The position numbers and the translations under genes are program-made. Shown here one piece after another: positions 24,625 to 34,870 of a DNA stretch of 64,000 nt. The stretch spans positions 1,612,001-1,676,000 of the forward strand of contig JANATG010000004.1 in assembly GCA_029449235.1 (NCBI GenBank), read 5' to 3'. The notes under the pieces are model-generated. The model saw only the letters and a program-made list of their open reading frames with translations. It ran no database searches and was not told the origin of the DNA. The DNA is from Linnemannia schmuckeri (taxonomy: Eukaryota; Mortierellomycota; Mortierellomycetes; Mortierellales; Mortierellaceae). Each line of letters begins with the position of its first letter. Position 1 is the first letter of the stretch.

Positions 24625-27217
24625 ATGGCGACATTCATCACCGACAAGTTACTACACATCAACAACGACCTCGTCCAGCTGTTCCACCTCGACACGCAGG
24701 CACTCCTCGAGGACCAGCACACCCACGCAGACAACAACACTACCACCACCACCCCTAAGAGCACACAAAGACCTTCGTCGTCGTCAAAAAGGAATACCCC
24801 AACCAGCCCTGCCGAGCAAGCCGACCACGCACTCCTTACAGGTCTACGCGATGCCGTCGGGTTACTCGATCTTCGTTCAGGAGCCGTGCCACCAATGGAG
24901 CGAGCTTTGCTCGCGATCCAAAAGGTTGAGACGCTGACCAGCTCCAAGTCCGGTTCACAAAAGAGGGGAGGAGACGAGGCCGCAAAGTTGGAGCACCTCT
25001 TCTTAGCAAAGGCCGCTGCAACCGTCTACCTTAACCTGCTCGACATTATCCTTAACGCCACTTTGCCATTGGCCAACGAGATGGAGTACTGGCAATCACT
25101 GCTCGACAGCTCCTCCTGGCGACTTCTTTACATCCTTCAAAGTAAGATATCTAAAAAGTAGCTCCCCTACTCCCGGGCTAATAATGACGTTATGAGCAAC
25201 TGCTAGTCCAAAGGCTAATCCGTGGGGATATCTTGTATTTTTCAGCCTCGCCTTACCGCATCTTCTCATTGACAAGGTCCGTCGCCTTGACGACCAAGGA
25301 ACATATCGACTCGCTCATCGCCACCAGCGAAGAATCGGAACGCGCCAACCATATCTTGCAGTTGATCAAGTACTTCCCGACATTCCTCAAAAACCACTTG
25401 ATCTCTCAGCCAGTCTCGTTCCCTCTGGCCATCCACTACGAGATCAGCCATCACCGCAAGCAGCTGCAGAGAATTCGGGAGTACCAGGCTGAATGTCTGG
25501 GTCTTCTCTCTGAGCAAGGACTGAACCTGGACCCGGAGCATTTGGAGGACTCTATCGCCCCTTCAAAATCGTCGAGTTCGATCGTGAGCACAAGGGGGAG
25601 AAGTGACATTGCTCAAGCACAGGCGTTTGTTCAGGAACAGATTTCAAAGACTCTCTGTCTCATGGAGCGCGTCCTCGACAAGGCGTCCAAGGACACGCGC
25701 CACCTGACCGACCCCCAGCAACAAAAGGTGTCTTCCAAGAAAGCAACTCGATCTCTCACCATGCTCGGAAATCTCCAGGGAATCTCTAACCTCAACAATG
25801 ACGAGATGTTGAGCCATCTCAAGAACCTGATCACAGTCCAGATCCCGCGCTACGTTGACGAGACAGAAAACCAAGCACGTCAATTCCACCGTCCTTCGTG
25901 GTTAACCCGGATCTGGATCCCGGCCTTGATTGGATACTTTGGACTCAAGTACGGTATCCAGTACATTAGCGAGCACCGCGCTGATTTGGATGAGATGCTG
26001 GAAGAGGCTTGGGAAACTGCCAGGCGGTTCGTGACGGATTGGGTTTGGGAGCCCTCTGTCCGTATCATGAACATTATCCGACATTCGGATGACCAAGGAT
26101 CCCTCCAGATGCTTGGCAACGAAAGCCTCAAATCTGACATTGCGGTAAGATTTTTTTTCGACACTAACGTGTTTTTTTTTTTTTGCAAACCACCAAGATA
26201 CCCTTGACCTGGGTATTGATACTGACGTTTCTTTATTAATTTTGTCCGCGTATGACACAGAGCTTGGAACGGATGGTTCTTGCATTCGGAAAAGATAACT
26301 ATAACTTGGGAGCAGAGGAACTGGAGGCATTGTCCAAGTCTGTGCACAATGGTGACATTTCTGTCATCATGCGAGCTTACGAAAGCGAGCTCAAGGTAAG
26401 GTTTTTTTCCCCCTTGCCACAGCAAGTCTAAAATGGTGGCGCCATGGACACGCAGTGTGCCTAGAAAACTCACTTGTACCGATCTTCGATGAATCAACGA
26501 AAATAGACACCGCTGAAGGGCGCAGTGATGGGCCACCTGGTCCAAACCCTCCTGATCCAGATCCAAAAGACAAAAGTCGATGTCGAGGTAGCCATGGCTG
26601 CATTGGACAAGCTTCTCAAGGCCAACGAGCTTAACTTTGCGTTTCTGGCCGTCGGACCCAGTTTATTGCTCCTTTGGGCTGTCTCATCGCAGGCCAAGAA
26701 GTCATGGCAGCGGATTGCCGGTAAGAACTTGGGGATTGTTTCGATCCAGATGCGCAACTCGTTGAGACAGGTCGAGAGACTGTTGAATCTTGCTTCGACT
26801 GACGGTGACTCACACGCCAAGGCTCCTGAGAGACCAAAGGCTGTCAAGGTCAGTCAGGACAGCGAGTACGACGACCTCGTCTCCAACACCAGCTCACCCG
26901 CCCTGACTCCCTCCTCAGATCTGACAACCGAACCCCTGACCAACTCGTTGGGCTTGCCCTCAACAATGACCTCTGAGAAACTGGACAGGATCAGGGCCAA
27001 GAAGGGAAAGGTCCCTTACAAGACCCAAGGGCTCATCCTGTGCGAAGTGCATCTCCTCAGGACATTTGCGGCACGTCTGACAAGGAACGAGGGGCTGCGG
27101 GATAAAGTCTTGGAGGATCTTCGCGAGATTGAGGAGAGTTCGCTTACAGTCCATCAGCGTCTGCGTACCACTAAGCGCATGTACAGAACTTATGGCTTCT
27201 TGGGACTGCACAACTGA
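24625..27217 (+). CDS. NCA2: Nuclear control of ATPase protein 2 homologue (mitochondrial)
   Basis: Exons 24625-25141, 25246-26144, 26261-26395 and 26507-27217 encode 753 aa. In yeast, Nca2 influences expression of the mitochondrial Atp6/Atp8 subunits. The NCA2 domain is evident. RPSWLTRIWIPALIGYFGLK forms one membrane segment, a WEPSVRIMNIIRH block follows, and NFAFLAVGPSLLLLWAVSS forms a second. Between them lies TPLKGAVMGHLVQTLLIQIQ, which is strongly typical of the family. The N-terminal 100 residues are Thr/Ser-rich and variable. The ATG at 24625 sits in CACCATGG, a strong fungal start context. All junctions keep frame. Confidence 0.9.
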
Positions 27218-27328
27218 ACATAGCATTTCACGATCATCATACCTTGGCATAAACGATATGTTTTCTCATATTTTTTTTATTATCGTGAATGTCCTGAGAG
27301 TAACATTTGGAAAACGCTACATTCCTCC

Positions 27329-27828
27329 ATGATCCTTGCCTTATTCGCGCCCAGTGCCCTATCCACGCCCAGTGATGAACTTGCTTCAATGCTCATGGGG
27401 ATGATGAGCTCTGATAAACCATCTTGGTTTAAGGTGCCATGTTCACGGAAAACTTCCGGTTGTGGAGATTGCAATGTTACTAGTCGAGTTATTGAAGACA
27501 ATACGATTGGAGACCAGCCTACGTCCCGCATTGCCAAGTTCCAGTGTTCAAATGAGTCGCGCACAAAGAGCTTTGATACGGCAAATCGTTTGAGCTCGCA
27601 CTTGAATGCCCATCGCATGGATAAACCTTTTTTTTTTTTTTTTTACACTTTTTGTATCTTTTAAGAGACAAAACGATCTAAATCGCCATGTTTCCGCCAA
27701 GCATGCACAGTTACAAATCGATTTCCTGCGGTCTCTGCAGAAAACGGTACTCCAGAAAAGATGCCTTGACTAGGCACTTGAAGGGTAGCGACGGTCACTG
27801 CTACACTGCCTTCGTTGGCATGGCATGA
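27329..27828 (+). pseudogene. Degenerate C2H2 zinc-finger gene
   Basis: Three zinc-finger fragments lie in different frames. FQCSNESRTKSFDTANRLSS followed by HLNAH ends at a long T tract (about 27627-27645) in the loop where the next finger should begin. After the tract, another frame reads FKRQNDLNRHVSAKH without its cysteines. A third frame then gives CGLCRKRYSRKDALTRHLKG before a TGA at 27826. Frame changes inside finger modules and loss of cysteines at the T tract argue for decay rather than splicing. The parent was probably a multi-finger transcription factor. Confidence 0.6.
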
Positions 27829-28135
27829 ATGTCAACGATATCGTCGCAGGAAATAAGACCGAAGAAGAGATAGAGAACATGAAGCTCGGTATAAGAAATA
27901 TTTTTAAATAGTGAATCTGTTTTTTTTATTGACGTTTGTACTGTATTTCCTCATAAGCAGTATCGCCCACTGAGTGGGAGGGATATGGGAGGGAAATGGT
28001 TTAAGTCTCGATAAATATACTATTTCGCTTGGTTGCTCCTTTTTTGACTCTTTAATCCACATCCTTTCTTCTCACTTGTCCTCAACCTACCCCTCCTTCA
28101 CCCTTCACTCGTCTCTACACTATACGTTACTCAAC

Positions 28136-28390
28136 ATGCGTTTCTTCTCTGCCTCTTTCGTCGCTGCTGCCTTTGTTGCTGCTCTGACCTTTGCCGACGT
28201 TGCTCGTGCAGTCGACCCTAATGACCCCGTTGTTAAGGCCTGCGTTCGCAAATGCGACGTTGCCCAGGCGACAGATTTTGAAGCAGCTGTCAAAACCTAC
28301 CCCGACCCCAAGGATAAAGAGCGTTTGAGTGTCATTATGTGGGCAACCGTCTACCGTGGTCACTGCATTTCTGACTGCTATAATCCTTAA
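28136..28390 (+). CDS. Small secreted cysteine-motif protein 1 (4 Cys)
   Basis: An intronless 84-aa protein. A hydrophobic signal peptide ends near ADVARA, leaving a mature peptide of about 58 residues. The core is C-x3-C-x10-A-x14-V-x10-C-x3-C: the same frame as its two neighbours, with alanine and valine where they have the third and fourth cysteines. It keeps DPKD and an Arg three residues before the fourth position. An AT-rich region with GATAAATATAC lies about 120 bp upstream. No known family; candidate secreted effector or antimicrobial-type peptide by size and Cys content only. Confidence 0.85.
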   Translation: MRFFSASFVAAAFVAALTFADVARAVDPNDPVVKACVRKCDVAQATDFEAAVKTYPDPKDKERLSVIMWATVYRGHCISDCYNP

Positions 28391-28835
28391 GCACCATCAA
28401 GACCAACAATACCTTTAGTCCTCAGTCGATTGTAGCCATATTAAAGCAGCTTTATCTCCATCTCACTACTTTGACAATGGCACATAACTTCATCAAAGAC
28501 CCTGCACCAATTTTTCTTTACACCAAGGAAAGAAACTAAAAAGGGAATCCATCAACCTGTACCTTTGAATTCATCCTTTTGAATAACTGTGGGGTGTAGG
28601 ACGAAGGGCAAAGACCTGGCATAAGTCATTGGGTGTTGTTAATGCCTGGATGATTCAGTCAAGGTCATCTTTCTTGGTGCATCAAGCAAACCATTTCCTT
28701 GTTAGGCTCTGATACAATAAAGAGCAACTGGAAGGGAGGATCTAATTTTTATTTTCTCCTTTTTCTCTCAATTGATAAATTTACACACTTTTTCTCTTTT
28801 GCCTTCAACCCTCACACCTCCACACCTTTTTTACC
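28391..28835. other. Spacer between secreted-protein genes 1 and 2
   Basis: 445 bp with no open frame of note. The last 90 bases are C/T-rich and form the presumed leader of the next gene, and ACAATAAAG near 28715 could be a TATA-like element. Confidence 0.5.
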
Positions 28836-29225
28836 ATGAAGTTTACTTTGACATCCACACTTCTCCTCTCCGCCTGCTTGCTGGCAGCCTTGTCTTCTAC
28901 AGCAGAGGCCGGGACCGGTCTGAATGCCTGCAACAACAAGTGCCAAGTTAAGCTTAGCTATGCTGCTGAAAAGTGCGTCAAAGAGTTCCCAGTTACCGAC
29001 TCGGATGCTCGTCTCCTCTGCAATACCCCACCCGTCGAGGCCGAACGCAAGTGCGAGGACCGCTGTTCGAAAATCTCTAGCAAGTGTTCAGAGAAGTGCT
29101 TTCTCAAGGCGAACACCGACTGGGAACCTTGTGTGACCGAATACAAGGACCCCAAAGACCCCAAGCGCATTCAATGCATCAAGGATGTCGATGCTGCCTA
29201 CGTCAAGTGCTATGGTCCATGCTGA
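28836..29225 (+). CDS. Small secreted cysteine-motif protein 2 (12 Cys, two modules)
   Basis: An intronless 129-aa protein whose signal peptide ends near STAEAG. The mature chain contains two consecutive modules. Module A is C-x3-C-x10-C-x14-C-x10-C-x3-C. Module B, after a five-residue SKISSK-like linker, has identical spacing. Each carries an Arg three residues before its fourth Cys. Module B includes DPKDPKR and resembles the single-module neighbours more than module A does. This points to internal duplication. Twelve cysteines make six intramolecular disulfides likely. No known domain name fits. Confidence 0.87.
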   Translation: MKFTLTSTLLLSACLLAALSSTAEAGTGLNACNNKCQVKLSYAAEKCVKEFPVTDSDARLLCNTPPVEAERKCEDRCSKISSKCSEKCFLKANTDWEPCVTEYKDPKDPKRIQCIKDVDAAYVKCYGPC

Positions 29226-30113
29226 TGAACGCTGAATGTTGACATTTGGAGGGTCTTTCCTGTTTCCGCTACCTTCATTCTTACATTGCCTGGTCAATAT
29301 TGATACTCACCATCCCATCAGGGCTGAGAATCTCAAGCACCACTTCCTAAATAAAAGCCGAATTTTTTCGTTTTGATAACACTTTATTACTGTTATTACT
29401 GCATGGGTTGTATGCCAATGCTTTTCTAATGACCCGATCCCTGCTCCCATAAAAAAAGAGCTTTGGCTGCGCACCTGGATGGAGAGAGATGGGGCATTAG
29501 AAAGTGGAGAATGTTCGTCTACAGTAATTGAAGAATGTATGCCGCATGAGTGTTCAAGAGCCCAGCATCAACGAGATCTCGGCGTAAAAAGTGGGACTAA
29601 AGCAAGCTTAACAGCGCACCTTTTTGGTGTTTTTACCTGGCAAACGCGACTTTACGATTGACCATCTAACAGTTATTTTTATCACAATCCTCCAAAAAAC
29701 ATCTTTTTTCATTAGTGTTCATCGAGCGGCGCACTCGCATAAGCGTACGAAACGACCCCTTGTTTACTTGTTTTGCACGGAGACAAGGTGTCTGTTCGGC
29801 AAAAAAATAAAATAAAAAATAAACTCACAAAGTGCATCGTGAGCAATTTTAGCGTAAAAGGCCAACAGGCATCGAAAGACATTCCGTTGCACTCAATCAG
29901 CGTTCGCTTTGCCCCAGTCCTATCTTTCCTCCCTTCTCACTTGTCTCCCCTTTCATTTTTTTTTTTTCTATTCAACTCTTTCTCCCATCCTCTCTCTTTC
30001 TCTTCGACACTGTTCCTCAAGCAATACATTCATCACTTCATTTGACGAACGTCTGTCTTTGTCAAATATCCTCCCACGCCAGCAACAGTATCTGCGACAC
30101 ACATTCCAATACC
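29226..30113. other. Spacer between secreted-protein genes 2 and 3
   Basis: 888 bp. A probable polyadenylation signal (AATAAA near 29350) follows gene 2. The last 200 bases are very C/T-rich with a T run, matching the leader style of its neighbours. The 60-aa frames in between show no Cys pattern or signal peptide and are not taken as genes. Confidence 0.5.
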
Positions 30114-30350
30114 ATGCAGTTTAGCACCGCTTTATTAATCGCTGTCGTCGGCATGCTCGCCGTTACTCTCACCACTGTCAACGCTCAAGGAGACCCTGTC
30201 TGCATCAAGAGATGCGACGAGGCATTCAGCGCACCACTCGGCGACTGCATCCTGGCACACCCTAAGCAGCCCAAGCACCCAGAGCGCAAACAGTGTATTG
30301 ACGATGCTTACTACAAGTGGGTTAACTGCCTCGAGAACTGCTATGAATAA
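30114..30350 (+). CDS. Small secreted cysteine-motif protein 3 (6 Cys)
   Basis: An intronless 78-aa protein. The signal peptide ends near TTVNAQ, leaving about 53 residues with exactly six cysteines spaced C-x3-C-x10-C-x15-C-x10-C-x3-C. The central loop is Pro/Lys/His-rich and keeps the Arg three residues before Cys4; an aromatic-rich DAYYKWVN precedes Cys5. It is the simplest complete example of the module shared with the two upstream genes on the same strand. Confidence 0.87.
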   Translation: MQFSTALLIAVVGMLAVTLTTVNAQGDPVCIKRCDEAFSAPLGDCILAHPKQPKHPERKQCIDDAYYKWVNCLENCYE

Positions 30351-30989
30351 AAGAAATCTATAGCTCTATCAAGCATCCACCCCTTTATTTGTCAATCATG
30401 AAAAGATTCAGCCATCGTTACAACTTGGATGCTGTATCTTTCAGAATTGAGCAACCACTTCATCCCCTCTTTTTCCATTCTCCTCCCCCTGATTTCCAGG
30501 CAACAAACTAGAGGTGAATGCAGTAATAAAAAGTATCTTATAGTACAATACTCTCTTCGGTGTACCCATACATGCTGGCATGGGTGACTATACTCCTTTC
30601 CTTCTACTCTGTGATTATGGACAAGGAGTATTCTACCATTCGTAATTCTCGCAAGAATAACAGGAAACGAACCTCGAGGCGGTTAGGCTTCACTACCCTT
30701 CATTTTGGGAGTAAAATCCCTTAACTACCTTCCTTTTAGTTTTACGATCCGCTCCACCAATAACTCCAGATTTTGACACAGACCCTCACTGTGTGAGGTC
30801 TTAACGCAGATTGAAGTTGGAAGTGGCATTCCAACCCACGTTGGAAAGGGATGGCCGCGAAAATAAGAGAGGGGCCCTGTCAAGACAATTCACTTGACAC
30901 AGTCACAGAGAGGGATATCGCTTGCTATTTTTGCCAGAAAGCAGTATCATCGACTTCATCGGGCAAGAGCTCTCACAAGTGGGTTCAAC
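30351..30989. other. Intergenic, no gene seen
   Basis: Contains the 3' flank of secreted gene 3 and AT-rich sequence. A 60-codon frame at 30851 overlaps the next, broken gene in another frame and lacks support. Confidence 0.45.
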
Positions 30990-31707
30990 ATGACGGATCA
31001 CAGAGACGCATTTTTCCACTCAAATATCAATAGTAGCAGTGACGAGAGCTTCCTAGATGAGTTTGACAAGGAACTGAATCGAGTTACCAGGCACCCGGCG
31101 GCTGCTCGGTATACAGGGCAGATGTTTGAGAAAGCAGAGTTGTGGCTCGTGAATGGAGAGAGAGAGTTCGCCTTAAACATCTCTCAAGGATCCAAGCGGA
31201 TGATGAGTGACACCAAGGACACATGTGCATATCGTCAAGCGTCGTGCGCCAGAAGTGGTTGAGGATACGAAGTTGGATGTGGCCATCGGGTCGCATGCTT
31301 ATGGCCGGCTGGTTTGCTTTGAGGATTACAAGCTCCTTGAGAACAACGATCCCCTTTGGCACCTACCGTTCCCTGACAATGGAGAGCTTCTTGCGACGAT
31401 GTTTGAAGGAATGCCGATCCAGTTTGGTGATGACATTCTTCTTGCCTATAAGGCGGAGGTGTATGGCACGGCCGACTACGAGGATCCGCATGCTCAAGGA
31501 GTAGCCAAACTAGAGGGCATGCATGCTTTCAATGTTGAAAACGTGTGTCATGACTAGACGCGCAAGGTCATGGTTGGAGCCGTTAAATGGTGCGTATTGG
31601 CAACTTTAGCAGTTATGGTGACAGATGGCACCATCATCGTAGGTCCGGACAACAAGTTCTTTCACCCTAAGACGACGTCGCACGTTTGGATCAAAGGTGT
31701 CCTATGA
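30990..31707 (+). pseudogene. Broken gene of unknown family (frameshift plus stop)
   Basis: From the ATG at 30990 the frame reads an acidic, structured sequence (FLDEFDKELNRVTRHPAAA, then ELWLVNGEREFALNISQGSK). It must jump frame near 31215-31225 to continue as VHIVKRRAPEVVEDTKLDVA and IGSHAYGRLVCFEDYKLLEN. An in-frame TAG at 31555-31557 follows NVENVCHD, after which the same frame stays open as a hydrophobic stretch with GTIIVGPDNKFFHP, up to the TGA at 31705. One frameshift and one nonsense codon in otherwise coherent coding sequence indicate decay. A very small intron at the first site cannot be excluded. I do not recognise the family. Confidence 0.55.
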
Positions 31708-31873
31708 TAGGATCAAGAAGCCAGTGAAGACCTACAGTACTAGCGTTTCTCAAAACACATTTGAACCCCTTTATTTGCGTGTAAAAATTTAAACTTATAT
31801 AAAGACTGAGCAACACTACTTGGGGCCTCTACAATACGATAACACGCCAAGTACGGTCAAAATTCGACAATGA

Positions 31874-31933
31874 GGCAAAATTCGAACCTTTCTCGGCCGT
31901 GCACCCGCTATTAAATCACCACACCACTATGCC
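31874..31933 (-). other. tRNA-like remnant (B-box and partial acceptor pairing)
   Basis: The minus strand reads GGCATAGTGGTGTGGTGATT at its 5' end and AGAAAGGTTCGAATTTTGCC at its 3' end, 60 nt in total. GGTTCGAAT matches the T-loop/B-box of tRNA genes, TAGTGG resembles an A-box, and the two ends can pair over about five of seven acceptor positions. It is too short for a functional tRNA, so a decayed tRNA gene or SINE head is more likely. Confidence 0.4.
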
Positions 31934-32714
31934 AGTGACCCTGAGGACACACTATGGATGCAAGAGCAAGAATGTATGACCAGGGGTCAAGGTCGCAGCA
32001 TTTATGTTTCACCAACTGTACACCAAGCGCAAGATTATAATGGCTGAGGTGCAATGGCAAGTCATGTGAGAGCCTTAAGATTGTCGAACGTATGATTCAA
32101 GTAATGGCGGAAGAGGAGGGCGGTTCTAGTATCCAAGTTCGTCAACAATTGCCTCACAGATCTTGCCAGAAACCTCAGTGGCGAGATTACCAACCTGAAC
32201 AACACGGACGTCATGGATGCTGTCGTGAAGAAGATCAAAAGATTAGAGTACGTACGTATGGAACATAAGTATATGATTTCTTGTCACGTCGCCAAGTATG
32301 GGTAGGGGAACATGCCAAAAGACCGGGTGGCGTCCCATTGTAGATTCAAGGCTGCCGTGACAAAATTCCGAGGAGTATGAAGGGCATCCTAGATACGCAC
32401 TGTCAACATAATGCAGAGATGAATGGAGTAGATTGTGCATTCCCGTAGTCTCGTGTCTTCACTTTAAATTTACGTTTTCTCAACCTCAGTTTAATAGCCA
32501 CAATGGCTAGCCACAATTTGATGACCACAAACTACAAGCTACCTCCCGCTCAGTCACTGTTGTTTCATCACTTGGACACTGCACTGCTGATCATTTTCTG
32601 CTTGAGCTCGCCTATGGGTTAGAAATACAAAGATACCCAAGTGTCAGTAAAATCAGCTACATGTCGTGTCGTGTGAAAGCAAAAGAGCCCACCCAAGCAA
32701 GCATACAAATCATC
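31934..32714. other. Intergenic, possibly decayed coding sequence
   Basis: No intact gene. A short frame around 32157-32300 reads DLARNLSGEITNLNNTDVMD and ends quickly, which looks like a remnant of coding sequence. The rest is undistinguished. Confidence 0.4.
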
Positions 32715-34287
32715 TTATCCCAAAAACTGCATCAACTTACCAAACTCTTGATCACTCAGTGGTCCAAACTTGATCGAATTGTTAGCCGGATAGTTCTCAT
32801 AAAGACTATTTTCCGTGATCGAGAGCTGGGACCGCTGCTGTGTTAACTTCGCAAAGATAGTGTTCTCATTACGGTACATGCGATAGGCCTCCTTGTTGAC
32901 CGCCTGCTTTTCGACAATCGTATCGAGCACACACTTCTTGAAGACCGCCTTGACAAAGTGGAGGACATGGAAGAGGTAATCCCGATGAGGTCGCCACTGA
33001 GGAAACTGATATTGGAGAGCGAGCTGGCCGTGGTTGTCGATCAGTGGATGCCACATGTCGCTCAGAAAGTGAACTGTTGGACGACTGTCGGGGTAGTCGG
33101 CTGGGATGGTCAATTGGAACTTGAAAACTGCATTACGGTAGTAGCCCTTGTGCACGAAAAGAGTACCAAACCACACTGTTATAGTTCATGATATGATCCA
33201 GTTAAGTAAAAAAAAATAAAAAAAACCTCCAAGTGGCGGTGGTCAGTCGACTGTGAGTAATAAAAAAGTGTCATTGTCAAAAATGCCATGCTACATCAGA
33301 ATAGGGCACCACATTGACCTGGCGTCCTTCTTCTTGGCTTCCTTTTGACCCAAAGGGCATAAAGGCACACACTCCTCAATGCGCTCTCGCGCATCCTTCT
33401 CCGCTTCTCCCCTTTTTTGCTTTCATTTTTCCTTGTTCCTTGCGAAGCTCTTGTGGTCAACCCAGAAACAAACATGTCCGTCCCATCGACAAAAATAATA
33501 AACTCAGGGTGATTTGTTGAAGCAAACAAGCTTGTGTTTCCTTTTCTTTCCTCCTTCGTTCAAAGCACTGTCCTTGTCCTTTGTGTTCGCTTCCCGTGTT
33601 ACCGTGCTTCCGTGTTTCCGTGTTTCGCGCGTTGCAAACTTACAGTTCATGTTGTCGGCTGCTGGCATAACATAAAGTCCTGAAGGACAGTGGTGAGGGT
33701 TCCGAAGGTTTGTGCTAGATATAGAATCGAATGACAAGAAGGTAAAAGCATCGCCGTGGCGGTGTGAGAAAAAGTAAAAAAAAAAAAAAGATGGCGGAAG
33801 GCTGGACAGGGTAGTGACAGACAGACAGCCAGACAAGCAGACAGACGGACAAAGTTTCTCTTAGTTTTCATTGAAGAGAATGCCAGTTCAACGAGAAAAG
33901 AAGAGAGAAGGTGGGATCTGGCTCCTTTCTCTCTATGGAGTCATGCTCAAGGGTTATCACCATCTTTACTTACAATTCAATCATGAGTTCGTATCGGCGG
34001 AAAAAGTCTGAAAATAGCTGTGGCCGTGCGGCAGCCGATGGTCTAGCAGAGGCATATCGTTGACTCTGGTTCTGGTACTGGTTCTGGTAATGCTGATGTT
34101 GTCCTTGCTGTTGGTCCTGGTGGTGGTCTATTGAGTTGCCATTAGTATCTTGGTGAAGGGAAGTGAAGGAGGAAGCTGCCAGATGGTGATGCTGGGGCTG
34201 TGGCTGGAAGATGGGTTGGTGCTGCGAGGAGACGACTCCGCCCATGACGGCGCTGCTTGTCCTCGATCGTGGTTGAAAGATACTCAT
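32715..34287 (-). CDS. AKTIP/FTS-like ubiquitin E2 variant without catalytic Cys
   Basis: Minus-strand exons 34287-33974, 33714-33644 and 33175-32715 encode 281 aa. A Gln/His-rich disordered N-terminus precedes a UBC fold: YELMIEFTNLRN, CPSGLYVMPAADN, WFGTLFVHKGYYRNAVFKFQ and IPADYPDSRPTVHF. Where active E2s have HPN followed by the catalytic Cys, this protein has HPLIDNHGQLAL, so it should not transfer ubiquitin. This matches AKTIP/FTS, the small subunit of the FTS-Hook-FHIP complex that links dynein to early endosomes in filamentous fungi. The second intron (468 nt) holds no gene. Confidence 0.85.
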
Positions 34288-34870
34288 TGACTTTTTTTTT
34301 GGTTGAATGAATAAAAGGACAAGAAAGGAAGTGTGTGTGTTGTGTGAAGTTAACAAAAGTCAAAGGTATGTTGACTGTGGGGATCAGGTAGCAAATGAAG
34401 CGAGGAGACAAGCTGGCAAGAGAGAAGAAAACGAGACGAGAAGAAGAGCAAAAACAAGTGGAGAAGGTGAAGGTGAGCGAGAAATGTAAGGAAAAGGGAA
34501 GAAAGAAAGGAAGACAGAAGAACAAGAAAGACAAGTTGGTCTTCAGGGACACAGTCAAGAACATCAATTTGAGCTCTCAAGTTTACCCCTTTGACGAACT
34601 GACTGAATGCCTGAGTGACTGACTGACACACAGACACACAGACTCCACAGACTCACACATAGGCACACGAACAAGCGCACACACAGGTACATACATACAA
34701 AGTGGGCATGTGCGATCTATACTGATACAAGCGCCACCGACCATACACATACAGTCCTTCATTGTCATCTGTTAGGTTCATGCGAGTTTCCTAATTCTTT
34801 TTTAATGCTGCAAATTTGGCTAGTCTTCAATTCACACAACGCAAAAAAAAAAAAAAAAAAAAAAAAAGGG
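34288..34870. other. Intergenic between AKTIP-like gene and GPN2
   Basis: Purine-rich on the plus strand at 34380-34540, the presumed AKTIP leader on the other strand. CA-rich simple sequence (CACACAGACACACAGA...) lies at 34620-34700, and an A25 tract at 34843-34867 sits directly beside the GPN2 stop codon. No gene seen. Confidence 0.5.

Noticed and set aside
29479..29815. Additional small secreted gene between copies 2 and 3
   Set aside because: No signal peptide, no module spacing of cysteines, and no C/T-rich leader before the start.
32243..32440. 65-codon minus-strand frame
   Set aside because: No recognisable motif, no context, and the region appears to be decayed sequence on the other strand.
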